NCBI RefSeq assembly: GCF_023159225.1
Contig: NC_063168.1
Span: 60,119,398 to 60,183,397, forward strand
DNA: 64,000 bases
Reading direction: 5' to 3'
Origin: Perognathus longimembris pacificus
Lineage: Eukaryota > Chordata > Mammalia > Rodentia > Heteromyidae
The number at the start of each line of letters is the position of its first letter. The first letter of the stretch is position 1. Both the position numbers and the translations under genes were made by a program. Shown here in pieces: positions 12,541-23,956 of this stretch. The notes under the pieces are model-generated. The model ran no database searches and was not told the origin of the DNA. It saw nothing but the letters and a program-made list of their open reading frames with translations.

Positions 12541-13754
12541 TCCATCTTAAAGTGAAATCGTAAAACCACACCCCTCTGTAGGCTTTCCCCAAGGAATCTC
12601 CCATTTCTCCACTAGCCTCCCCTTTTCTCTCGCAATGCATTTGTATCAATCATAGCAGGACCTTCTGTCTACACATAGACCACCTGGAAGTGGATGCCCT
12701 TGAAGTCGGAACCACCTCTAAGCTCTACCATGTATCTAAGACTGATCATCTGAGCCTGTCACTTACTGATTAGCATATATGTCACAAGTTAATGGTAATT
12801 GCCATGCTTGAGCATAAATATCACATGCAATGAAACCTGTGAATCTGTGTGTAGTCTACCATTTTCAGTTTGATAAGCAAAGTTGTCCAATACTATATAG
12901 TATAGCTAACCTGCCTGGGTGGCCTTTCTCTTTTAATTAGTGGCTTCACAAAGGATGGGCCTAGGATGATAACTACCTTTGTACTTACCTAAAATCCTTT
13001 TCAAAACCATGGGATTGCTTCTGGTTTGGTGTATCAAGGGGATATTTGCTGTAAAGGCTCCAGATACAAGGGGGCTTGTTTCTTCCACAGTACAACAAGT
13101 TTATCTCTCAAAATTTCTTTCAAAAGCAAAACCAAACCAAGCCAAACAAACTAGAAAGAATTTCAAGACTGTGACTAAGTCACGTTATTGCAATTAGAAG
13201 TGTAGCTGACCCTGAGAAGACCTGTGTCATAAGAGGAGAGGTCATGTTGGTTCACTACATGGGTGGGGAGACCTTGAAGGAACGAGCACTATATTGCAGC
13301 AGGAAGTTACCCTGGTGGCAGGTGGTGGCTCTGGTCCAGCCTGAGACCCAACCAAATCAAACACACTCAACTACCTTATACTTACCAAAATCTCTCTTAG
13401 GGGAGATATATGTGAAAATCCTACAACTTTAGATTTATGTCCAACTGAAGAAGTTCCTATGTATGAGGAAGCCAGCTCTTTTGTCCCCCACATGCCAGAC
13501 AAGTCAAACATTTCACTGAGATCTAGCTGCGTGCTAAAGTCTGGTCATCTTTTAAATTGCGACAACCAAGTACAAGTCACTCCACACCCTTCTTTTGTGT
13601 CCAAGACTCTAGAACATAATCTATATATGTCAGTTCTGTGTGTTTGCATCTGTAGTAGACCTGACTTCTGAATCCCAGAGGAAATAGAACCATTCATATA
13701 TCACTAAATAGTCATGAAATAGTGTTACATCATTGTGTGACTAAGACAATGAGG

Positions 13755-13945
13755 CAGAACAGAAAGCTGAGCTTGAATTTGGACATTGCAACCTGGTAGA
13801 TATCCAGTTCTACACTTATCATGTGTGGGATCTTAGGTGAGTTACTAAACCTCTCTGCTTTCTACCATTCTAGTTGTAGAATGGCAATTCTGATTATTAT
13901 CTTGCAATGTTTCATTATATGACAGCTATTACTGTGATTTGGATC
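13755..13945 (+). mobile_element. MIR SINE fossil
   Basis: MIR core 'cttatcatgtgtgggatcttaggtgagttactaaacctctctgc' (read in two pieces), followed by the degraded 'ttgtagaatggcaattctga' and 'ttcattatatgacagctatt'. Confidence 0.75.
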
Positions 13946-15299
13946 AAAGGCCAGGACTCTCTCTTCTATAGATGAGGCAGAAGATATGAACAGACTGAAG
14001 GAATAGCCAACCCATCTGGGTGAGCAGCAGGATGACTCTTAGTTCAGAAGATGGTTGTATCTGGTTTAATTGCAATCAAATACAGGAGTAGAAATGTCTA
14101 AAACCCTCTTGAAAACTTAAGTCCACAGAGTATGCACATGGGTGCCAGCTACCACCCTTTAAATCTTAAATCTACCACCATTTGCATCTTGTTCTTTGAT
14201 CTGGCCATTTAAAAAGAGATAGGTTATTTTCTGGACATCATGACTTTTTAAAACTTAAAGCTTCATGCACCAACAGAGTACCTGACCCCATACAAGTATG
14301 CAATAAAATCATTCCTAATTGCATTGTAACAGTGGCATTGACCCTGCTTCCCAGTACAGAGAAAATAGCACACATGCTGTAAGTAATGCCAAAGGCAATA
14401 TCCCTTCAAAGTATACTAGTTCCATTAGTTAAATATGACTGGGAGCCCCTGAAATAATCTTCAATGTAAAAAACAAGCCAAACTATCTCAAGATAATTTT
14501 TATTGAATAGTTAGGTTTGTTTTTAATCTTTCCACAGCTCATGTTCACCTCTATGGCCTCCCTTTTATGGGCTTGGGAGCTATAAATCTGAAAAAAAAAA
14601 AAAAAAGAAGGCAGATAAGGTAGGAACCTTGTTAAACAAAATCCCCACCAAAATGACAAACATTCAAACAGGAGTGGCTGGCCTTTATCTCGTCACCACC
14701 CAGCTTGGAGTCTGTTTCCCTTTTACAAAGGGTCTGCTGTCTTCCAAGTGCACATTTTACCCAGGAGACCAAAAGCCACTCCCCAGGGAGGTATTTCCCA
14801 GAGGACCAGTACTGTGTGTTCCAGAGCAAGCTTGCTGAGCTAACTATCTGAGCTGCAGTAAAATGCCTTGATTTTTATCTAGGCTTGGACAGATTGGGCT
14901 CTTTGATAACCTCAGTCCATTTCTCTGGAAATGTGGTTGTGCATCCATATGCTGACTCCCTGCAGGCAGGCCCAGAGAGCACAGAATCCTCTCCAGAGGA
15001 TGGAAATTACAAGGACTCAAACGTTCAAGAGCACATCGAAACAAGATGGATTATTTACAGGCTGTTTGCCAGCAGTCAGATAATGTGGGGTTCAAGCAAG
15101 CTCTTACAGTGTGTGTGAGGGGAGGGTCCTTTAAACATTAGATTTGAAAATAAAAGGGTTTTGGCACACTAATTAAGTAATTTGGTTGCTTTGAAATCTG
15201 GGCATGCACCTCTAGTGATAGCTATCTATATAGCAGTTATCACAGTTTTGGTCTATCAAACTGTTGAATTTTGTTGCTTCTTCTCTTCCCTCCAATCCC

Positions 15300-15862
15300 C
15301 CTCCTCTTTTTGAGGTAGTATTATTTGAACTTAAGGCCTTGTGCTTGCTAGGCAGACATTCTACTGCTAGAGCCTTATCCCCAGACCTCTAGCTTTTGAT
15401 ACGTATTGAAAAGGGTCTCAACTCTGCCTGGATAGTGATACACCTATTTATGATTTCCAAGCAGCTGGGGTGATGGGCACACACCATCTCATGGCCAAGG
15501 TTTCATTAGTTGAGATGAGGGTCTCATGAATTCTTTGCCCAGGCTGGCCTTGAACTATGGTCCTCCCAATCTCCATTTCCCAAGTAGTTAAGGTCCTACT
15601 TGCTTCCCTCCTTCCTTTCACCCCCCTCACCCCCTTTTTTTTGAGACAGGGTTTCACTATATAACCCAGGTTGGCCTTGAACTCAAGAACTTCTTGCCTC
15701 AGTCCCCTGAGTGCTGGGATTACAGGTATGAACTACCAGGTTTGGCCAACATACTTTTATTTTTTCTTTACTTCTGAGCCTGGGACTCCAAATTTGTATC
15801 TGACACTTTTGCTCATTGGCTTGCACTCTACTAACTGAACTATGTCTCCAACCCTGGCCAAT
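15300..15862 (-). mobile_element. Cluster of ID-like and B1-like SINE pieces
   Basis: All pieces are reverse-oriented. An ID-like monomer lies at 15305-15395 ('ttgtgcttgctaggcagaca', 'ccttatccccagacc'). A B1-like piece follows at 15410-15600 ('gcccaggctggccttgaact'). A clear B1 lies at 15636-15745 ('tttgagacagggtttcacta', 'gagtgctgggattacagg'). An ID-like end closes the cluster at 15757-15862. The nesting order is not resolved. Confidence 0.65.
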
Positions 15863-16189
15863 ATATTTTAAAGAGATGGTATTTAGTATTTTCAGGAGAT
15901 TCTTCAAGGAAATAATCTCTACAACAGACATCAAGATTAAGATTCTGACCACAACTATGTTGATGGATGACTGGAAATTATCTATGGAAATTGTGGAAAT
16001 TTTCAGACAACTGAAGAACTAGATAGGATTATGACCTGGGCTTAGTGATTGTTCAAAACAAAGAAGCCAGCAGCATTGGTGATAAGTTCCACAGCATTAG
16101 GAAAATGGATGAATAATTGCTTGTTCAAGTGATGGGTCTATTCCTTGTTGCAGTTTTACAACAAATAGTTATTTTTATTACTCTCAATG

Positions 16190-16900
16190 ATTTCAGTTCA
16201 TTCTTTAAAAAATTATTACACAATATTTTATATATACCAAAGAACACTTGTGATACATACTTATGTTCTGAAACATGGTTAAAAAAAACTACAACAAATA
16301 ACACATGCCTGAATCTACATTCCCTCTCAAAATAAAACATCATCTGACTTGCTCCCTCCCTGTCTCCCTAGAGTCCCCCTACCAGAGATAACCACTGTCT
16401 TAAAATGCCTGTTAGGCATTTAAAATGCCTTTGCTTTAAAAAAAATATGGCTGTAATGCAAATTTCTGCATCCTTAAGTAATAGTAATAAAGAAATAATT
16501 TGGTTTTGAGTTTTTGAGTATAGGAAATTTTTACCACATTGTGTATCTGTAATTTGTAATGAATTTGTAATAATTTTTATAATTTGCAAATAATTTGTAA
16601 TAAATTACCTAGTTTTGTGGGTTTTTGAGTATATAAAAAATTCTACCATAGTGTATGTCTGCAATTTGCTCTTTTCAGTTAACACTAGGTTTCTAAGATT
16701 TGATTTTCATTGCATGTACAGTCATTTTTACAGCTGTTTAATAATACGAATTTGACACTATAGCACTTATCATTCCTTTAGTGAATTTTTGGCCATTGGG
16801 TTCCTTCTAGATTTTACCACAATAAATGATGCTACTAAGACTATTTTTGGCCATGTGCTCAAACCATATCTTCCTTTTCCTTATGGGCATGGCCAAATTA
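16190..16900 (-). mobile_element. Old L1-like segment, reverse
   Basis: The stretch resembles the reverse complement of L1 3' sequence, with 'attgggttccttctagattt' and 'ataaatgatgctactaagac'. It includes an imperfect duplication of about 110 bases, listed separately. Confidence 0.45.
16500..16672. repeat. Imperfect ~110-bp tandem duplication
   Basis: 'gttttgagtttttgagtata...ttaccacattgtgtatctgtaatttg' near 16503 recurs near 16611 as 'gttttgtgggtttttgagta...ctaccatagtgtatgtctgcaatttg'. Short 'aatttgtaat' repeats lie between the copies. Confidence 0.7.
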
Positions 16901-17230
16901 ACTTCCCAGTCTTCTTGCAGCAGGTATAGAGCTATGTGAGAATTCTGGCCAGTGAACTATGTCTGTGGCATGCATGTCACTTCTAGACCTGATCCCTCCA
17001 GCACCTGATATCCTGTCCTGAAACAGAGGGCATGGGGACCATAGTGACTAGAGGAGCTACTACATAGAGAAGCTGGGTCCCAGAAGGACTATATGAAACA
17101 GTCTCCCCCAACCCTAATGACCACCAATGATGAGCTATCCAGAGAGGTAAATCTTTATGGTGTTAGTCACAGAGGTTGGAAGTTGCTTAGTATGACGTTA
17201 GAATTTTTCAAATATAACTTCTGTTTCAAA

Positions 17231-17231
<1 letters not shown>

Positions 17232-17276
<45 letters not shown>

Positions 17277-17283
17277 GTGTAAG
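17232..17283. repeat. (TG)n microsatellite
   Basis: About 24 TG units with a single GCG interruption near the end. Confidence 0.95.
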
Positions 17284-17589
17284 TGTAAGATGTGGTCAGA
17301 ACTGGGGACCAAGGAGGGCTATGCCTCATATTTTTATGGCAAATGAGGTATAAAATGGCGGTATTCTTCTCCTTAATTATGTCAATGTCAATGTCTCACT
17401 TGTTGATTGCTCAAAGCAATCCTATTGGGAAAAGGAGACTATGATTGTTTCAAAATAAAAAAAGGTTTTGGAAACCATGAAGGGGTGTATGGCAGCCATA
17501 GAGAAATATTGACAGAACTATGAAATCATGGCCATTTCTCCCTTGTTTTTGGAAGAGGCCCTTGGACTCAGACATGTGAGTCAACACCA

Positions 17590-17720
17590 ATCTTTTATGC
17601 TTGGCTTCCTTACCTTAATAACAAGAAGGAGGCCTGTCCTACACATTTCATGGGGTTTGGGGAAGATAAATGAGATAATAAATGTGAAAATACTTTAAGA
17701 TACTGTAGGTCTTATTACGG
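17590..17720 (+). mobile_element. MIR SINE fossil, 3' half
   Basis: 'cttccttaccttaataac...gataaatgagataataaatgtgaaaatactttaa' (read in pieces) matches the 3' half of MIR. Confidence 0.6.
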
Positions 17721-18076
17721 ATATTGAAGTGAAATTTCTAAGAACAATTGGGGGAAATGACAAAAACATGCCATAAATCTCACTTCCATTTACTAGGGAA
17801 GAACAGCTGCAAAAGTTGCAGTGTCCAGTTCCTGCACTAACTAAGCTGTCAAAAGGCCTTGCTTTGGTGTGGGGTGTGATATGCTACTCTTCATGTAAGA
17901 AATGAGAAATTTAAGGATATATACAGGTATTTCTTGGAGTTGAAAAGAGAAACCCTGCAAGACCAAATTTTAAAAATTAAAAAAGGTGACAAGAATAGCA
18001 ACAGAGTGGACTGGATAGGGTAGGAATGGGATTTTTTTTTCTTTATTATGAATTTTTAAAAATTAAGTGAATTTTG

Positions 18077-18345
18077 CCAGGCCTTGGTGGTTCATGCCTG
18101 TAACTATTCTGGTGGCTGAGACCCAAGAATCATGGTTCACAGCCAGCCAGGGCAGGAAAATCAATAAGACTCTTACCTCCAATTAACCACTAGAAAACTG
18201 GAAATAGTTATGTGACTCAAAGTAGTAGAGCACTAGCCTTGAGCAAAAGAGCTCAAGGACAGTGCCCAGGCCCTGAGTTCAAGCCCCACAAATGGCAAAA
18301 AAACCAAAAAAACAAAACAAAAAAACAACGCCAAAACACCACCCC
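18077..18345 (+). mobile_element. B1-Geo dimeric SINE
   Basis: The B1-like half 'ggtggttcatgcctgtaact' with 'cagccagccagggcaggaaa' is followed by the Geo-like half 'agagcactagccttgagcaa', 'gacagtgcccaggccctgag' and an A-rich tail of CAAAA type. Confidence 0.85.
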
Positions 18346-18687
18346 AAAACTAATAAATGTATTATCAACTCAAGCCAATAAATAAAGGAAAAAAAAAAAG
18401 GAAGAAAAGAATCTTCTTAGGGAGAATCCAAACATTGTGTGGTGGTTTGGGTATTAGGTAGATGGGCAGCTACTTTGTTTTTCTTCAAAGTCTTTGTTCC
18501 AGGGACATAAAGGAACCCTGAGTGTTATCACTAGGGTACATGCAAATGTGTGTAGATGTGTGTAGATGTGTGGACAGGTGTATATAAATACGCATGCCAG
18601 AGACTTGTGGTCTAGTCCTATCTCCTTCCTGTCTCTCTCCCCCCTCCCTTTTCCCTTCTCTCCCTTCCTCCCTTCCTCCCTCCCTCC

Positions 18688-18893
18688 AGGACCTAGGTTC
18701 TGTCCCTGAGTTCTTTTTGCTCAAGGTTAGCACCCTACCACTCAAGCCAGACCTCCACATCTGGTTTTTTGCTGGCTATTTGGAGATAAGAATATCATAG
18801 ATTTTCCTGCCCAGTCTAGCTTCAAACCATGATCCTCAGATCTTAGCCTCCAGAGTAGCTAGTATTATAGGCATGAGCCACTGATGTTTGGCT
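18688..18893 (-). mobile_element. B1-Geo dimeric SINE
   Basis: Reverse-oriented. The Geo half carries 'ctgtccctgagttctttttg', and the B1 half 'cagatcttagcctccagagt' ends 'ataggcatgagccactgatg'. A CCTTCCCTCC tract at 18630-18690 marks its tail side. Confidence 0.75.
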
Positions 18894-18978
18894 CAGCTAG
18901 CCTTTCTTTTAAATTGGAGCTTTTTGGATCACCTTGCTTAAGAACACCAATTTAACTGCATTCTAAGAAGCTGGCAGA

Positions 18979-19183
18979 GGGCTGGGGATATAGCCTAGTG
19001 GCAAGAGTGCCTGCCTCGGATACACGAGGCCCTAGGTTCGATTCCCCAGCACCACATATACAGAAAACGGCCAGAAGCGGCGCTGTGGCTCAAGTGGCAG
19101 AGTGCTAGCCTTGAGCGGGAAGAAGCCAGGGACAGTGCTCAGGCCCTGAGTCCAAGGCCCAGGACTGGCCAAAAAAAAAAAAA
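18979..19183 (+). mobile_element. IDL-Geo SINE, young subfamily
   Basis: A complete IDL-Geo dimer carrying GAGCGGGAAGAAG. A perfect 14-bp target duplication aagaagctggcaga lies at 18965-18978 and 19184-19197. It is nearly identical to the copies at 20461, 27632 and 46060. Confidence 0.96.
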
Positions 19184-19413
19184 AAGAAGCTGGCAGAAAG
19201 CACTTCCATAGGACAAAACAAGATGTTGCAGAACCGAGGTCCTGAGTTCTATTCCTTCACTATAACCTAGTTAGTTAGTACTATCCTTAGGTTATTTGTG
19301 GCTTAAAAACAATGCTATCTCCCAGAATATCAAAGTTAAATCTGGATTGTTTCAAAAGACTTTCTAGTTAAAAGAGCCAAGCTTGAGAAGCTCAAATCAA
19401 GAAACACTTCTTC

Positions 19414-19742
19414 TTTATTGGCTGTGTTTCTATAGCCCTCATGACCTCCAGAATGATGGAAACAATAAATGATATTGGAATAAACTGTCTTTGAACATTA
19501 GGATGTATGATCTCTTTCTGTTTACTCTCTGTGGAGTCCACCGAGTCTGCAATCTTGGGCTGTTCACCTCCCAGTGTAGGTCTTTGAAGTCTTTTGTCCC
19601 CTTGGTTAGAGGCCAACTGAGCATGTTTTCATCTTCTTGTAAATACAGTGTTCCAGCATCATCCCACGGAAAAAGGTCTACCTTCTCATTGACTGGCTGT
19701 GGTGGAGCATTTGAATTGAGGGGTTTGGCGCACTCTGGTCTT
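19414..19742 (-). other. Candidate terminal exon with 100-codon ORF
   Basis: On the minus strand, CCTTTGTTTTATGTTAG is a good acceptor at 19743. It is followed by an open frame to a TGA at 19441-19439, with AATAAA at 19419-19414 and TG-rich sequence beyond. The predicted tail begins RPECAKPLNSNAPPQPVNEK, contains FPWDDAGTLYLQEDEN, and ends with basic and aromatic residues. The first exon base completes a phase-2 codon. That matches the phase left by BABAM2 exon B (AC|A gives Thr) but not exon C, from which the frame would stop after 21 codons. A possible internal donor (GAG|GTGAAC) ends at 19568. I do not recognise the protein and see no repeat in it. It could be an alternative BABAM2 end, a terminal exon of another transcript, or chance. 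Confidence 0.35.
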
Positions 19743-20150
19743 CTAACATAAAACAAAGGCTATGCCATTTGGAGATGCTTTTCTTAAGACCACAATTCAT
19801 TTCTGAGGTCTCAGTCAAATAAGAGCTTAAGAATAAACTTTGCAAATTCTTTTAATATGCCTAACAAAGGAGACAGTTTACAATACATAGATTTCCAAGC
19901 ATATAGCCAAACCAAAAATTTTAAAAAATAATTTTTTTAAAGTTAAGAAAAATAAAAGACAATGTTCACTGGGAAAGCGTCTGGAAATCTGGTCTTACTC
20001 TCATTCTCTTAAGTAGTTCTAGAAAAGGACTGCCCCAGTTAGCCCCAGATCTTAAGTGTTCAGGATAGCATTCTGTATAAAGAATATGCTGAAACATTCT
20101 TGGAATTAAACTCTGCTTTCATTAGTGGTGTTAAGAAGGCAAACCTCAAA

Positions 20151-20375
20151 CCACGTGCTGGTGGCTCCTGCCTGTAATCGTAGCTACTCAGGAGGCTGAG
20201 ATCTGAGGATCATTGCTCAAAGTCAGCCTGGGCAGGAACGTCTGTGAGAGACTCTTATCTCAGATAAACTACTATCCCCTCTGCCTAAAACCAAAAGTGA
20301 AGTTTGGCTCAAGTGGCAGACAGTCAGTGCCCTGGCCCTGAGTTCAAGCCCTATAGCAGCACCAAATAAACAAAA
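20151..20375 (+). mobile_element. B1-Geo dimeric SINE
   Basis: The B1-like half 'ggtggctcctgcctgtaatc', 'ctactcaggaggctgagatc' is followed by a shortened Geo-like half 'ggctcaagtggcagacagtc', 'ccctgagttcaagccctata'. Confidence 0.85.
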
Positions 20376-20460
20376 AAGAAGCAGAAAGCAAACCACTTAT
20401 AAAACTGAAGATCTCTAAAGCTAAATGAGGCTCTATATTTCACCTAAAAGACTAACTGGG

Positions 20461-20671
20461 GGCTGGAGATATAGCCTAGTGGCAAGAGTGCCTGCCTCGG
20501 ATACACGAGGCCCTAGGTTCGATTCCCCAGCACCACATATACAGAAAACGGCCAGAAGCGGCGCTGTGGCTCAAGTGGCAGAGTGCTAGCCTTGAGCGGG
20601 AAGAAGCCAGGGACAGTGCTCAGGCCCTGAGTCCAAGGCCCAGGACTGGCCAAAAAAAACAAAAAAAAAAC
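20461..20671 (+). mobile_element. IDL-Geo SINE, young subfamily
   Basis: A complete dimer with the GAGCGGGAAGAAG mark. A 14-bp target duplication aaagactaactggg lies at 20447-20460 and 20672-20685. Confidence 0.95.
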
Positions 20672-21364
20672 AAAGACTAACTGGGAAAATACATAGAACT
20701 GGACTTGTAGCTTTCTCAGGAAACAAAGTTGAGTGGAGACTATGGTTTTGACCAGAGATTGCAGGGTGGATAGCATTTAAAATATCAATGTAGTGGCTAA
20801 TTCCCGGGTCTTAATCACATTGTTTAGACTCCCTCTGGCAATTATCTTCACTATGCTCACCTGTATGCAAAGTTTGCTGATTCCAATAAGTACTATAGTC
20901 TCCTTGGATACATGGAAACCTTAATCTACCTTTTCAATGATGGGTGAGTTCAAAAGACGCAGTACAAAGGGACAGCTTCATAGCTGAGGCCACTACAGGA
21001 AACACTGGGAGACCCAGAAGGAACCACAGGTTAGTATTCCTACCCACAATGTATATGAGGTTATGATTCTCCAGACCATGTGCACAGGGCGTTCTGAGTG
21101 TTGTAGAAGCAGTAGAGTCACACTGTGCTTGGCAATCTCTCTGAAATAATGATATTTACCTAGAAAATGGTGTTATTTTATGACATACCTAGGAAAATGG
21201 GCACGGTTGGTGAGGTGGCTGTGGGCTCCAGCTCCCCCAATGACTGCTGAGATCAGATGCCTATAGGTTAGTCTAGCAGTGACACAGAGGTGTGCCCAGT
21301 ATACAGGCTGGGAGTTTTATTGAATTGCTGAGAATAGATCCAGATCAGAAGGTCTTGGCCCAAA

Positions 21365-21530
21365 TGCTATTTCCTTCAACTAGATATGCTTCAGTTTGCT
21401 CTTCTATAAAATGGGAATACTAAGTACCCCAACCTTATGGGGATTGTTAGAGTATCATACGAAATGAAAGTATTTAGCACAGTTGTTTGCATATAATAAA
21501 CTCAATAAAAGGAATTATTTATGCATCTCA
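21365..21530 (+). mobile_element. MIR SINE fossil, 3' half
   Basis: 'gctcttctataaaatgggaa' is followed by 'gggattgttagagtatcata' and 'catataataaactcaataaa', in MIR order. Confidence 0.65.
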
Positions 21531-21659
21531 TATGTAATACAACATACTATTACCTATACTTAAAAAAATTATCCCAGTGACTTCTGAGTGAGAATGGATA
21601 AGATGAAACTGAATGGGATTGAGGAAAGGTTACCAGTAAGATGCCTGCCTACTCTTGAA

Positions 21660-21935
21660 CTGTGGGTTTTCATTTTTCTAGTTCTGGCTAAGCATAATAA
21701 AATTTCCCATCTTAGCAAGTGGCACGAAGTATACCCACATTGTTGTGCAACCATCACCACTATCCATCTTCAGAACTGTTCATCACCCCAAACTGAAATG
21801 TCAAATCTATTAAATATAACTTCCCATTTTCCTTTCCTCTCAGTTCTGGACAATTTACCATTTTACTTTCTATCTCTAAGAATCTGACAATTTTAGTTAT
21901 GTCATATGGGTGGAATCATATTACGTTTGGCCTTT
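21660..21935 (-). mobile_element. Old L1 segment, reverse
   Basis: 'acattgttgtgcaaccatca', 'ttcccattttcctttcctct' and 'catatgggtggaatcatatt' match a stretch common to reverse-oriented old mammalian L1 elements. Confidence 0.65.
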
Positions 21936-22389
21936 GGTGAGTTGTGTCTGACATCCCTCTCATCCTCCTCCTGCTGGAGGGTTTAAATGCAGCCAAAGGT
22001 GGTTCTTAGTCAGAAGTTACTCTTGAAACACTTTCAGAGCATCCTAGGGCAGACCATCCCAACCACCTATTTGGAGGAAAAAGGCTACAGTGTTTTGGTT
22101 TCAAACTAGATTTCTTATCTGTGTGAAGGACCCTTTGGCCAGGCTAAGTAGTTCAAAAGCACATACACTGGGGATGGGAAGGGCCTCCCAGCTTGCAATG
22201 GACTGCAGGTTGTACGGCTGGTGAGAGCCTCCATCACACATGGCTCCATAGGAATTCTTTCACATTCATTCTTTACTAGGATGTTCCTGGCCTCCAAACA
22301 CACAATATATCCCAGACCTGTGCACATCGATTCCCAAAGCTGGTCTTCCTAATAAAAGCCTTACTTTAGCTAAGGGCATCATAAATCAC

Positions 22390-23095
22390 TTCCAAGTCTA
22401 AAGTAGAAATCTAGGAATCAGTCTAGTTTTTCTTAGACCCTCATGCTGTACCTGGAGTCAGTTACTAAGCATTTTATCCAGTTCAACCCAGAAGGTATTT
22501 CTTGAACCATTTTTCTTCCCTTCCATTCATATCAAGACTGCTTAACTTTATTTATAATCATGTTTCCCCTGGACTATCATTGTAGGTCTCCATTCCAAAT
22601 CATCTTTTATCTAATACCAGAATAATCTGCTTTCAAAAAGAAAATATATTCCACTTCTCTACTAGTAACCCTTTTCTCTCCTCAGGATAAAGTGAACATT
22701 TATCAGCCTGCTACACAGATTGTGTTCTAGACTCTGACAACTTCCTTAATTTATCACCATGCCCTAGACTCTACTGAGCATCTAAGAAAATTGAATCACA
22801 TAAAGTTCCCCACATATACTCTACTATTTCTCCCCTAGCACCTTCATTTATGCTCACCCCTCTCCATCAAATGTTGACAGACCTCCTGCCCAAGTGAGCT
22901 GGGTGTTCCTACTCTGTGTTCCCATAGTATCTGCTACACAACCAAAACTGCTTTTTAAACGATGTTTTATTGTTCATCTTCCTCACCCACTGTGAGCTGT
23001 TTCAGAGAAGGTACCACTCATCCTAGTAGCCCTGAGAATTGACAGTGTCTGAATCACAGCAGGTGCTCAATAAATACAGGGTGAATCAACACACA
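22390..23095 (+). mobile_element. L2 LINE fossil, 3' end
   Basis: Pyrimidine-rich L2-like text closes with 'cactgtgagctgtttcagag', 'gcaggtgctcaataaataca', the typical 3' end of L2 after its ORF. Confidence 0.6.
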
Positions 23096-23125
23096 AATGA
23101 GCAGACTGGTGCTAAGGTCAGATCT

Positions 23126-23196
23126 GAAGGAAGGAAGGAAGGATGGAGGGAGGGAGGGAGGACGGGAGGGAGGGAAGAAGGAAAATAGGAAGGAAG
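23126..23196. repeat. GGAA/GGGA purine tract
   Basis: Imperfect (GGAA)n and (GGAG)n units interrupted by single C or T residues. A pyrimidine-rich stretch at 23215-23285 follows and could pair with it. Confidence 0.9.
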
Positions 23197-23285
23197 AAAA
23201 TGCAGATAATTTTACTTCTTTTCTACTGTGCTTGCTTCTTTCCCTTTCTCCCTCCTTCCTTTACTTGCTTCTTTCCTTCTTTTCT

Positions 23286-23362
23286 TTTTTGTGGTGTTGG
23301 AGATCAAACCTAGAGCTTTATATATGCTAGGCAGGCAGTCTACTACCAAGCTACAACCTTAG
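23286..23362 (-). mobile_element. ID-like tRNA SINE monomer
   Basis: Reverse-oriented: 'gtggtgttggagatcaaacc', 'atgctaggcaggcagtctac', 'ctacaaccttag'. It corresponds to a decayed ID-type element with no Geo partner. Confidence 0.55.
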
Positions 23363-23435
23363 TCTTTTGTCCCTACCTCCCTCCTCCCTTCTTCCTTTCC
23401 ACCCTACCTCCTCTTTCCTCTGCTCTTTCTTATGT

Positions 23436-23698
23436 TAATGCTGGTTTTGGGGTTTGAATTTAGGGCCTATGTTCTCTCATCTTTTTTGCTCAAAGCATGG
23501 CTGATCTGCTGCCATTTGAGTCATGCCTCTATCGTCTATTTCTGGCTTTCTGCTGGTTAACTGGTTTTAACCAGCAAAGTTAATTGTAATTAAAAGTAAA
23601 GAGTCTTCAGATTTGTCTACCAGAGCTGGTTCTGAACTGAGATTTTCATATCTCAGCCTTTGAGTAGCTGGGATAACAGACAAGAGTCACTGGCTCCC
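23436..23698 (-). mobile_element. B1-Geo dimeric SINE, decayed
   Basis: 'ttggggtttgaatttagggc', 'tgccatttgagtcatgcctc' and the B1 half 'catatctcagcctttgagta' are in reverse order. A stretch near 23565-23600 contains a short inverted 'ctggttttaaccag'. Confidence 0.65.
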
Positions 23699-23749
23699 AG
23701 GTTCAGTCCTATATTTCTTTCTCCCCCTACCCCCTCCCTCCTTTTTTTT

Positions 23750-23956
23750 CTTTCCTGTGCCATACTGGGGCTTGAATTCAGGCCTCACATTCTCACTTGG
23801 CTTTTCCACTCAAGGATAGCACTCTACCACTTAAGCCACACCTCTATTTCTGTCTTTTTGTTTGTTAATTGGAGACAAGAGTCTTTATAGAGTTTTCTGC
23901 TGGGTTGACAGCCTTCAAGCAGCCAGGATTATAGATGTGAGCCATCAGCGCTCTGC
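23750..23956 (-). mobile_element. B1-Geo dimeric SINE
   Basis: 'tggggcttgaattcaggcct', 'agcactctaccacttaagcc', 'gttaattggagacaagagtc' and 'attatagatgtgagccatca' are in the expected reverse order. Confidence 0.75.

Noticed and set aside
20513..20776. Recurrent peptide containing SPGPWTQGLSTVPGFF in several ORFs
   Set aside because: It is the reverse reading of the IDL-Geo SINE and appears wherever a copy lies (7.8, 20.5, 27.7, 32.6, 46.2 kb and others). Not a protein family.
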